DNA from: RGIG4694 sp964501705
GTDB lineage: Bacteria > Bacillota > Clostridia > Oscillospirales > Ruminococcaceae
Assembly (NCBI GenBank): GCA_964501705.1
Contig: CAZCUQ010000003.1
Span: forward strand, 1-53,058
Length of the DNA: 53,058 bases
Direction: 5' to 3'
Shown: in pieces, positions 33,857 through 41,229 of the stretch
How the letters are laid out: each line of letters opens with the position of its first letter
Numbering within the stretch: position 1 is the first letter of the stretch
Notes under the pieces: model-generated
What the model saw: only the letters and a program-made list of their open reading frames with translations
What the model was told of the DNA's origin: nothing
The model's database searches: none
Translations under genes and position numbers: made by a program

Positions 33857-33873
33857 TTCGACCGATGGTCGAA
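33857..33873. promoter_or_regulatory. TetR operator 2, downstream of the -10
   Basis: TTCGACC-GAT-GGTCGAA is a perfect 7-3-7 inverted repeat. Its centre (33865) is 42 bp from the centre of operator 1 (33823), four helical turns, so two dimers would sit on the same DNA face. Confidence 0.8.
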
Positions 33874-33894
33874 AAATGAAAGGATCGTATAAAA

Positions 33895-34851
33895 ATGAGC
33901 AAAGCTTTACTCACAACGGCGGTTTTAGGCACTGCGGCGCTCGGTGCTGGATGTATGGCAGGAGCGCTTACGCTTTTTAACAGGACTATTCCCCGTCAGG
34001 ACGGCGTTAAAGTCGATATTAACGAAATGGCGGATATGGACAAATGGGAGGAATATAAAAAGTTTATGATCCCTAACCATGAATGGATAGATTCAATGCC
34101 TCTCGAACACGTGACAATAAAGGCGCGCGACAATATAACGCTTCATGCTGATATCCTCTTCGCGGAAAACAAAAGCGATAAGCTTATTATTATGAATCAC
34201 GGCTACACAAGCAAGGGGATCGACAACTGCGCCTCTCCCGCAAGATTCTTTCACAATATCGGCTATGACTGCCTTATCGTCGATCACAGAGCGCACGGTA
34301 AAAGCGGAGGAAAATATATAGGCTTCGGAATACTCGACAGATTTGACTGCAAAAAATGGATAGAATATATCGACGGAAGATTTGATAAGAGCAAACAAAT
34401 AGTTCTCTACGGGATCTCCATGGGAGCTACGACCTGTCTTATGACAGCGGGCTTTCCCGATTTATCCGATTCGGTAAAGGCTGTTATATCCGATTGTGCG
34501 TTTACGTCTCCCTACGATGTTTTCGCCCATGTATTAAAGAAGGATTATCATCTGCCCCCGTTTCCGATAATGAATATCAACGATAAAATGTGCAGAGCAA
34601 AGGCAGGCTATGGGTTTAAGGATTATTCCACTCTCGACGCGGTAAAGAAAACACATATCCCGATACTTTTTATTCACGGCAAAGAAGATAAATTCGTTCC
34701 TGTCTATATGACAGAGGAAAATTATGCGGCGTGCAATTCGCCGAAAGAAATTTATCTTGCCGATAACGCGGGACATGGAGCTTCATACTTTGAAGACCCC
34801 GAAGCTTGTCAGAAAAAAATGAAAGACTTTCTCGGAAAATATATAAAGTGA
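33895..34851 (+). CDS. Membrane-anchored alpha/beta hydrolase
   Basis: A 318-aa serine hydrolase. The N-terminal hydrophobic stretch (ALLTTAVLGTAALGAG, ~residues 4-19) acts as an uncleaved anchor or signal; the Cys20 context is not a good lipobox. Catalytic triad candidates are Ser175 in GISMGA, Asp265 in GKEDKFVP and His294 in NAGHGAS. An oxyanion-type MNHGYTSKG block precedes them. It is the first gene of a TetR-controlled operon with a condensation-domain protein, a carrier protein, an AMP ligase and an SCP2 protein. A thioesterase-like or lipid-modifying role outside or at the membrane is plausible but unproven. Confidence 0.85.
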   Translation: MSKALLTTAVLGTAALGAGCMAGALTLFNRTIPRQDGVKVDINEMADMDKWEEYKKFMIPNHEWIDSMPLEHVTIKARDNITLHADILFAENKSDKLIIMNHGYTSKGIDNCASPARFFHNIGYDCLIVDHRAHGKSGGKYIGFGILDRFDCKKWIEYIDGRFDKSKQIVLYGISMGATTCLMTAGFPDLSDSVKAVISDCAFTSPYDVFAHVLKKDYHLPPFPIMNINDKMCRAKAGYGFKDYSTLDAVKKTHIPILFIHGKEDKFVPVYMTEENYAACNSPKEIYLADNAGHGASYFEDPEACQKKMKDFLGKYIK

Positions 34852-34867
34852 ATTCGGAGGAAAATCA

Positions 34868-36280
34868 ATGAAAGAAATAAACATCAACGGAGCGGTAATG
34901 AAATGCTACCCTCTTTGCGCGGCTCAGATGCTTCACTTTTCCACGATCCGTTATGCTCCCGCACAGCTTCTTTGCATAGGCACGGGACTTTACGTAAAAC
35001 AGGATGTTGACTTTAATCTTCTGAAAAAGGCCGTTTACAAGTCTTATAAAAAATTTGATTCCATGCGCCTTCGCTTTCACAGGGACGAGGACGGACAGGT
35101 TTATCAGTACATCGTTCCGAGCGAGGACAGAGATATAGAATTCAGAGATTTTTCCGCGTGGAGCGAGGACGATGTGACCGAAGAAATGAAGCGCTGGACT
35201 GCTGTTGCGTTTGAGAGATTCGACTCGCCCATGAATAAGATCGTTATGGTCAGAATGCCCGGAGGATTCTGCGGGACTTATATGAAGGTCGATCATATGA
35301 CAATGGATTCAAGCGCTATTGTCGGATTCTCACGCTGTGTGCTTGAGACTTACTCGATCATGAGATACGGCATAGATATCAAGGAAGCTCCCGTAAAGCC
35401 GTATATCCCCCAGCTTGAAAAGGATCTTGCTTATGAAGCGGATTCCCCCGCGCTCAAAAGGGACGAGCAGTTCTGGCAGGACGAAATGATGAAGCCCGAA
35501 CCTATGTACACCGATTTTTCGGGACAGGGAAAACTGCTCACCGAAAGACGCGAGAACAAGAACCCTAAGCAGCGTTATCTGACACGCCGTTCGTCAAGTC
35601 CCGCGGCTTCCATTTCCGTTTATGAACTGGAAAAGGACGCTTCGATGCGCCTTATGAAATTCTGCGAGCTTTATAATGTATCTATGGCAAGTCTGCTGCT
35701 TATGGGAATGAGAACCGTTCTCTCCAAATTCAATGACGATGAAAAGGATGTTTCGGTAAGAACGGCTGTCGCGAGAAGAGGAACTCTTTCCGAAAAATAT
35801 TCGGGAGGAACAAGAGTGCATTTCTACTCCGTGAGAACACACATGGAGCCTGAAATTACTTTCCTTGAGGGTATCCGCATGATCCAGACGGAACAGGCAA
35901 GAATATTCCGCCACGCAAACTATGATCCTTTCAAGAATCTCATGGCGCGTTCACAGCACTGGTCGGGAAATCCCGGAGCATCTTACGAGAGCATTACTCT
36001 CACCTATCAGCCGCTTACAATAACAAAGGATACTCCGGAAATGCCGAAGGATATTCCCTATAAGAGCGTTTGGTATACAAACGGAGTCGCCGCACAGCCG
36101 CTTTATCTTACGGTAATGCACCGCCCCGAGGATAACGGAATGAATTTCTATTTCGAGTATCAGAAGGAGTGCGTCACCGAAAAGGAAATGGAATATTTCT
36201 ATTATTATCTCTGCCGCGTTCTTTTCAGGGGAATAGAAAATGAGGAAAGAACAATAGGCGAAATAATGGAAATGATATAA
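34868..36280 (+). CDS. Free-standing condensation-domain protein (NRPS C-domain superfamily)
   Basis: A 470-aa single-domain protein of the condensation/CoA-dependent acyltransferase superfamily. The active-site motif HHxxxD appears as DHMTMD (Asp142, His143, Asp147): the catalytic second His and the Asp are kept, the first His is Asp. The N-terminal CYPLCAAQMLHFS and central MASLLLMGMRTVLSKF fit the two-lobe chloramphenicol-acetyltransferase-like fold. GGAGG precedes the ATG, 16 nt after the hydrolase stop. A carrier protein follows, so it probably transfers an acyl or aminoacyl group from that carrier to an acceptor. There is no linked module, unlike classical NRPS. Confidence 0.82.
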   Translation: MKEININGAVMKCYPLCAAQMLHFSTIRYAPAQLLCIGTGLYVKQDVDFNLLKKAVYKSYKKFDSMRLRFHRDEDGQVYQYIVPSEDRDIEFRDFSAWSEDDVTEEMKRWTAVAFERFDSPMNKIVMVRMPGGFCGTYMKVDHMTMDSSAIVGFSRCVLETYSIMRYGIDIKEAPVKPYIPQLEKDLAYEADSPALKRDEQFWQDEMMKPEPMYTDFSGQGKLLTERRENKNPKQRYLTRRSSSPAASISVYELEKDASMRLMKFCELYNVSMASLLLMGMRTVLSKFNDDEKDVSVRTAVARRGTLSEKYSGGTRVHFYSVRTHMEPEITFLEGIRMIQTEQARIFRHANYDPFKNLMARSQHWSGNPGASYESITLTYQPLTITKDTPEMPKDIPYKSVWYTNGVAAQPLYLTVMHRPEDNGMNFYFEYQKECVTEKEMEYFYYYLCRVLFRGIENEERTIGEIMEMI

Positions 36281-36299
36281 TTTATGGGAGGATATAACC

Positions 36300-36527
36300 A
36301 TGTTTGATGAACTGAAAGACCTTATTTTAAACTATGTGGAAGCCGAACCCGATTCAATTACGGAGAATTCCCGCTTTATTGAGGATCTCGGCTTTAACTC
36401 ATACGATTTCATGAGCCTTTTGGGAGATGTTGAGACTATGTATGATATCACGGTCGATGAGAATGATATTGCAGATGTTCATACGGTCGGAGAAGCTATA
36501 AAATATATAGAAAAATGTAAGGAATGA
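36300..36527 (+). CDS. Acyl/peptidyl carrier protein
   Basis: A 75-aa acidic helical protein of the phosphopantetheine carrier family. The attachment site is Ser34 in LGFNSYDFMSLL, matching the D/G-x-S-L consensus region with Tyr after the serine. GGGAGG lies before the ATG, 19 nt after the condensation-domain gene. It is not the fatty-acid-synthesis AcpP (no fab genes nearby, and the core differs from DSLD). It is the likely shuttle between the AMP ligase and the condensation-domain protein. Confidence 0.88.
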   Translation: MFDELKDLILNYVEAEPDSITENSRFIEDLGFNSYDFMSLLGDVETMYDITVDENDIADVHTVGEAIKYIEKCKE

Positions 36528-36531
36528 TAAT

Positions 36532-38067
36532 ATGGATAAAACGAAAATAAAAAATCTCGCAGGTCTATTAAAAGCTTCCGCCGCGGAATACGGCGGGAAA
36601 ACCTTCATCAAGGAGCTTAAAGGAAAAAACGTCGCCGAGGTTTCCTTTGAAGATTTTTACGGAAGAGTAAAAAAATTATGCGGATATCTTTCGGGGAAAT
36701 ATGATAGTACCGTTCACGCGGCAGTCATAGGCGCTTCAAGCAGCGAGTGGCTTACCGCCTGGTTCGGAGTTGTCTGCATGGGAGGAGCGGCTGTTCCTCT
36801 CGATGCGAATCTCCCCTGCGAAGAAATCGCGGATCTTCTGAACAGATCGGATTCAAGCGTTTTCTTTTACGATAAAAAGTTTGAAAAGATGATCCCAGAA
36901 ATAAAGGAAAAATGCCCTGAGGTAAAGGAATATATCTCTCTTTACGAAAGACTTCCCGAAATAATTTCGGAAAGCGAACCCGCGGAACCGAAAGATACCT
37001 CTCCCGATACTCTGGCGGCTATTTCCTACACTTCGGGAACAACGGGAAAAAGCAAGGGTGTAATGCTTCTTCACAGGAATTTCATCGACAACACCATGTG
37101 TCAGGACAACGAGTCAACGACAGAGGATGTTATCATGTCGGTGCTTCCGATACATCATATCTATTGTTTTACCTGCGATATCCTCTGCTCCCTGAGATAC
37201 GGGGCGGAGCTTTGCCTGAATGATTCCATGCTTCACATAGGTCAGAATCTGAAGCTGTTTAAGCCCACGATAATTCTTTTGGTTCCGATGATCGCGGAGA
37301 CTATCTGCAAGCAGATAAAATCGGCGGCTGCCGCAAATCCCGCTCTTACCGAAAAACAAATAGCCGCCGGAGTTTTCGGCGGCAGACTTGAGACTGTATA
37401 CAGCGGAGGAGCGTATCTTCGTCCCGAACTTCAAAAAGCGTACATAGATATGGGCTATCATATGGCTCAGGGCTACGGTATGACTGAATGTTCACCGAGG
37501 ATCTCAACTGCGGACAAATACGATACGGAATGTGCGGGCGACGTTGGAATAATCGTAAACGGAGCGCAGGTTAAAACCGAGGACGGCGAACTGATGGTAA
37601 AGAGTCAGTCGGTAATGGCAGGATATTACAAGGATGAGGAAGAAACAAGAAAAGCTCTTACTCCCGACGGCTGGCTCAGAACGGGGGATCTCGGATACGT
37701 TGACGAAAAAAACAGGATATTCATTACGGGCAGAAAAAAGAATCTTATAATACTCTCAAATGGCGAGAATGTTTCTCCGGAGGAGCTTGAAAACAAATAC
37801 GCGGGAGCGGAATTCATCGCCGAAATTCTTGTTTACAGCGAGGACGGAGTTATTACCGCGGAAATTTTCCCGAACGCCGAATATCTGAAAACTCACGGTA
37901 CAGAGGACGTTGAAAGCGAATTCAGGACACTCACCGAAAAGATAAACAAGAGCGTTATTTCTTCAAAAAGCATACACAGGCTTCGCATAAGAGACGTTGA
38001 ATTTGAAAAAACATCGTCTAAAAAGCTAAAGCGCAGCGGTCAGACTAAGGGAAGAATATTAAAATAA
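36532..38067 (+). CDS. AMP-forming acyl/aminoacyl ligase (ANL superfamily)
   Basis: A 511-aa adenylating enzyme. Core motifs in order: the P-loop YTSGTTGKSKGV (~166-177), YGMTECSP, TGDLGYVDEKNRIFITGR, KNLIILSNGENVSPEE, and the C-terminal catalytic Lys (Lys498 in KTSSKKLKR). It most resembles acyl-CoA/fatty-acyl-ACP synthetases; substrate residues cannot be read by eye. It starts 4 nt after the carrier-protein stop, with AAGGAATG as site, so the pair is coupled. Expected job: activate a carboxylic acid as acyl-AMP and load it on the neighbouring carrier protein. Fatty, aryl or amino acid are all possible. Confidence 0.9.
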   Translation: MDKTKIKNLAGLLKASAAEYGGKTFIKELKGKNVAEVSFEDFYGRVKKLCGYLSGKYDSTVHAAVIGASSSEWLTAWFGVVCMGGAAVPLDANLPCEEIADLLNRSDSSVFFYDKKFEKMIPEIKEKCPEVKEYISLYERLPEIISESEPAEPKDTSPDTLAAISYTSGTTGKSKGVMLLHRNFIDNTMCQDNESTTEDVIMSVLPIHHIYCFTCDILCSLRYGAELCLNDSMLHIGQNLKLFKPTIILLVPMIAETICKQIKSAAAANPALTEKQIAAGVFGGRLETVYSGGAYLRPELQKAYIDMGYHMAQGYGMTECSPRISTADKYDTECAGDVGIIVNGAQVKTEDGELMVKSQSVMAGYYKDEEETRKALTPDGWLRTGDLGYVDEKNRIFITGRKKNLIILSNGENVSPEELENKYAGAEFIAEILVYSEDGVITAEIFPNAEYLKTHGTEDVESEFRTLTEKINKSVISSKSIHRLRIRDVEFEKTSSKKLKRSGQTKGRILK

Positions 38068-38085
38068 TTACAGGGGGAAATTAAC

Positions 38086-38457
38086 ATGACTTATTGGGAA
38101 ACTTTTGAAAAAATCAGAGAGCTTGTAAACATGGGAGATTTCAGCTTCAATAACAAGCACTGCGCTGTCGAGGTGGATATCATCGGCGAAGGCGAGGGAG
38201 CATTTTATATCGAGCTGAAAACGGACGGAACGGTCGCTGTTGAGCCTTATGACTATAAAGACAATGATTGCCGCCTTGTCGTAACGGGTTCCGATTTCAT
38301 CGGCATTTCTGACGGTTCGATCGATTCCGTAAAGCTTTTCACCATCGGCAGACTTAAAATTTACGGTGATATCGATAAGGCACTTGAATTTTCAAACATC
38401 TGCAGCAGAGCAAGAAAAGAAGCGTCCGATAAGATGACGCGGAAAAAGAAAACCTGA
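38086..38457 (+). CDS. SCP2-like lipid-binding protein
   Basis: A 123-aa protein resembling the sterol-carrier-protein-2 fold. It shows the alternating strand pattern FYIELKTDGTVAVEP, then CRLVVTGSDFIGISDG and the typical closing KLFTIGRLKIYGDIDKALEF. The C-terminus is basic (KMTRKKKT). SCP2 domains bind lipids or hydrophobic acyl compounds. It is the last gene of the TetR-regulated operon, 18 nt after the ligase, with GGGGGAAA as ribosome-binding site. Its presence supports a hydrophobic substrate or product for the pathway. Family assignment is by pattern, so moderately sure. Confidence 0.7.
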   Translation: MTYWETFEKIRELVNMGDFSFNNKHCAVEVDIIGEGEGAFYIELKTDGTVAVEPYDYKDNDCRLVVTGSDFIGISDGSIDSVKLFTIGRLKIYGDIDKALEFSNICSRARKEASDKMTRKKKT

Positions 38458-38509
38458 CCTTATCGTTTTTTCTCCGAAAATTTATTTCGCTGATTTTTTA
38501 TTTTTATTG

Positions 38510-38538
38510 TTGAAACTCGCGGAAAACCATGATATAAT
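38510..38538 (+). promoter_or_regulatory. Promoter of the ECF S-component gene
   Basis: TTGAAA (38510-38515), 17 bp, TATAAT (38533-38538) with extended -10 TGA. The ~95-nt leader holds a small hairpin (TATCCCC/GGGGAATA near 38596-38613) close to the ribosome-binding site; I recognise no riboswitch. Confidence 0.7.
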
Positions 38539-38634
38539 ATATATAAGGCGGATAAACAACGGGCGGTTTTTCGCCGTAAAAATCTATACGTATTGTATCC
38601 CCATACGGGGAATAATAACGAAAGGAATTTAATT

Positions 38635-39258
38635 ATGGAAAAAACATTAAAAACAAGAAACCTCGTAATAATGGGGCTTATGACCGCTGTTCTCTTTTTG
38701 ATGGCATATACCCCCCTCGGATATTTAAAAGCAGGTCCGCTCGATATCACGTTCAATACTATTCCCGTTGCGCTCTCGGCAGTGGCTCTGGGTCCTCTCG
38801 GCGGAGCGATCGCGGGAGGAGTTTTCGGACTTACAAGCTTTTTGCAGTGCTTCGGAAGAAGTACTCTCGGAACCGCGCTCTTCGGAATAAATCCCGCTCT
38901 CACTCTTATTCAGTGTATCGTTCCGAGGATACTTGAAGGACTTTGCGCGGGATTTATCTGCAATTTTTTGCGGAAAAAAGGCGCAAACGCTTTTATTTCT
39001 TCGGCAATTACGGGATTTTCCGCCGCTTTTTTAAATACACTCTTCTATATGTCAAGCCTTGTTATCCTTTTCGGCAACACGGAGCTTATCAGAGGCTACC
39101 GTGAAAAGGTCGCTCCCGGAAAGAACGTATTTATATTTGTCTGCCTCTTTATCGGCATAAACGCCGTCGTAGAATGGATATCCACGACTGCTCTGACAGG
39201 CGCCGTAGGAGCCGCTCTCTCAAAGGCGGGACTAATTAAAAGAAAAGAACTCGCGTAA
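38635..39258 (+). CDS. ECF transporter substrate-binding (S) component, possibly pantothenate
   Basis: Membrane protein of 207 aa with about six hydrophobic segments. The N-terminal helix carries the AxxxA-like contact region (LVIMGLMTAVLFLMAY). The segment LDITFNTIPVALSAVALGPLGGAIAGGVFGL (starting near residue 35) is the family hallmark and recalls PanT-type pantothenate components, but vitamin specificity is not certain. ATG at 38635 follows AAAGGAATT; the frame opens 42 nt earlier. The shared ECF A/A'/T module must be elsewhere. It has its own promoter and is separated from the SCP2 operon, so membership of that system is unlikely. Confidence 0.82.
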   Translation: MEKTLKTRNLVIMGLMTAVLFLMAYTPLGYLKAGPLDITFNTIPVALSAVALGPLGGAIAGGVFGLTSFLQCFGRSTLGTALFGINPALTLIQCIVPRILEGLCAGFICNFLRKKGANAFISSAITGFSAAFLNTLFYMSSLVILFGNTELIRGYREKVAPGKNVFIFVCLFIGINAVVEWISTTALTGAVGAALSKAGLIKRKELA

Positions 39259-39264
39259 AACATA

Positions 39265-39313
39265 ATAGAAATATCCGCGCAAAGGCTGCCCGACTTTGCG
39301 CGGATATTTCTAT
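39265..39313. terminator. Bidirectional terminator hairpin between ECF S and lysA
   Basis: A perfect 20-bp stem (39265-39284 with 39294-39313) around GCTGCCCGA. The outer arms are A/T-rich, so each strand ends in a U-containing tail; no long pure T-run. It overlaps the lysA stop codon. Confidence 0.75.
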
Positions 39314-40608
39314 ATATCGTTTCTGATAATATCGTCGAGAGTTTCTCGTTTTACAATAACTCTGCTTTTGCCGTCCTTTACCATTACAACGGCGGGCTTC
39401 GGATTTCTGTTGTAGTTCGAGGACATGGAATAGTTATATGCCCCCGTCGCGAGAACAGCGATAATATCGCCTTCTTCGACATTCTGAAGCTTCATTCCCT
39501 CGCCGATAAGATCTCCGCTCTCGCAGCATTTTCCCGCGAGAGTGATTTTTTCCGTTTTTTCTTCACCCGCCCTGTTTGCGGCGACAGCCTCATACTCGGA
39601 GGAATAAAGTATATATCTCGGATTATCGCACATTCCGCCGTCAACCGATATGTAGGTGCGTATATTCGGGATATGCTTTATGCCGCCCACGGTGTAAAGT
39701 GTTATGCCTGCGGGACCTGTCATTGATCTTCCCGGCTCCAGATAGATGAACGGAACCTGTATATTTTCTTTTTCGGCGGTTTCCTTTACCTTTTCCGAAA
39801 CAGCCTCCATATATTTTTCATAAGGGACGGGATCGTCCGTTTCGGTGTATTTTATTCCGAAGCCTCCGCCGAGATTCAGCTCTGTGATCTCGTGATGAAG
39901 CTCTCTTTTGATTTTTCCCATGAATTTTATCATAGTTTCCGCCGCGCAGACAAACGGCTGTACGTCGAGTATCTGAGAACCGATATGACAGTGAAGTCCG
40001 CAGAGATTTATATTTGAAAGCGTGAGTGCTTCCTTTACCGCCTCAAACGCTTCTCCCGTCTCAAGAGCAAAGCCGAACTTGCTGTCTATCTGCCCCGTCT
40101 TTACGAAGTTATGCGTATGAGCGTCTATTCCGGGTTTTATGCGAAGCATTATATCGGCGGACTTGTTCATTTCCGATGAAAGCTTTGAAAGCCTGTGAAG
40201 CTCGAAAATGTTGTCAACGGCAATTCTTCCCACTCCCGATGAAAGGGCAAGCTTCAGTTCTTCATCGGTCTTGTTATTTCCGTGAAAAACGACCTTTTCC
40301 ATCGGAAAACCCGCTTTCAGAGCAGTATAAAGCTCCCCTCCCGAAACTACGTCCACGCCCATATTTTCATCTTTCATAATGCGGTAAATCTCCATGCAGG
40401 AAAAAGCCTTGCTCGCGTAGCAGACAAGTCCTTTTCCGCCGTAGAATCTGTCCACGGACGATTTGAAGCTTCTTGCGTGTTCTCTGATAAGATCCTCATC
40501 CATTAAATAAAGAGGCGTTCCGTATTCCTTTGCAAGCTCTGCGGTATCTGCTTTTCCGAACGTAAGATGTCCCTTTTCATTTACGGATAAATTTTTTGAT
40601 AGAAACAT
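39310..40608 (-). CDS. lysA: Diaminopimelate decarboxylase
   Basis: Last step of lysine synthesis, decarboxylating meso-diaminopimelate with PLP. The fold III decarboxylase motifs are complete: CYASKAF with the PLP lysine, GLHCHIGSQI, LGGGFGIKY, EPGRSMTGPAG and CESGDLIGEG. Length 432 aa is typical. It is the third gene of a lon-engB-lysA transcript, starting 14 nt after engB. Lysine biosynthesis genes are not otherwise in view. Confidence 0.96.
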   Translation of the reverse strand: MFLSKNLSVNEKGHLTFGKADTAELAKEYGTPLYLMDEDLIREHARSFKSSVDRFYGGKGLVCYASKAFSCMEIYRIMKDENMGVDVVSGGELYTALKAGFPMEKVVFHGNNKTDEELKLALSSGVGRIAVDNIFELHRLSKLSSEMNKSADIMLRIKPGIDAHTHNFVKTGQIDSKFGFALETGEAFEAVKEALTLSNINLCGLHCHIGSQILDVQPFVCAAETMIKFMGKIKRELHHEITELNLGGGFGIKYTETDDPVPYEKYMEAVSEKVKETAEKENIQVPFIYLEPGRSMTGPAGITLYTVGGIKHIPNIRTYISVDGGMCDNPRYILYSSEYEAVAANRAGEEKTEKITLAGKCCESGDLIGEGMKLQNVEEGDIIAVLATGAYNYSMSSNYNRNPKPAVVMVKDGKSRVIVKRETLDDIIRNDI

Positions 40609-40622
40609 ATTTATCAGTCCTT

Positions 40623-41216
40623 TTAATTTTTTTCACAGTCATTGAATTCCGAGATTATCCCGATTATTTCTTCCGTACCCTCGCCCGTTACCGCAGAAAA
40701 CGGAATGTGCTTTATTTCATCGAAGCACGGGATCTCTTCGGAAAATCCCCTGAGTCTTTCTTCCCTCTCTCTTTTTGAAAGCTTGTCCGATTTCGTGAGT
40801 ACAATAACAAAGGGAATTTCCGAATCGATCATCGCGTTTATCATCTGAATATCCTCTTTCGAGGGAGCGTGTCTCATATCTATAAGCTCGAATACAAGAG
40901 CGATCTCCCTGTCAGCGGAAAAATACCCGTTTATCAGCTCTGTCCAGCGTTTTTTGTCCGATTTTGACGTTTTCGCGTAGCCGTATCCCGGAAGATCGGC
41001 GAGAATAATCTTATCCGCCTTATAGAAATTTATCGTTGCTGTTTTTCCGGGAACTCCCGATACCCGCGCAAGTTTTTTCCTGTTCATTATCTTATTGATA
41101 AGAGAGGATTTTCCCACGTTTGATCGCCCCGAAAAAGCTATCTCGATCTTCTCCGATGGGGGAAGCTCCGAAGACAGTCCGTAGGAACGCAGGAATTCGC
41201 AGTTATTTCGGTTCAC
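40623..41216 (-). CDS. engB: Ribosome-biogenesis GTPase EngB/YsxC
   Basis: Essential GTPase needed for large-subunit assembly. G motifs: GRSNVGKSS (G1), a TATIN-type G2, DLPGYGYA (G3), TKSD (G4) and FSAV (G5). Length 197 aa is normal. It begins 13 nt after the lon stop; lon-engB is a widely conserved pair. lysA follows. Confidence 0.95.
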   Translation of the reverse strand: MNRNNCEFLRSYGLSSELPPSEKIEIAFSGRSNVGKSSLINKIMNRKKLARVSGVPGKTATINFYKADKIILADLPGYGYAKTSKSDKKRWTELINGYFSADREIALVFELIDMRHAPSKEDIQMINAMIDSEIPFVIVLTKSDKLSKREREERLRGFSEEIPCFDEIKHIPFSAVTGEGTEEIIGIISEFNDCEKN

Positions 41217-41229
41217 GGCTTTTTCCTCC

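Noticed and set aside
38539..38634. Riboswitch before the ECF S component
   Set aside because: Only a short hairpin near the ribosome-binding site; no known aptamer core recognised.
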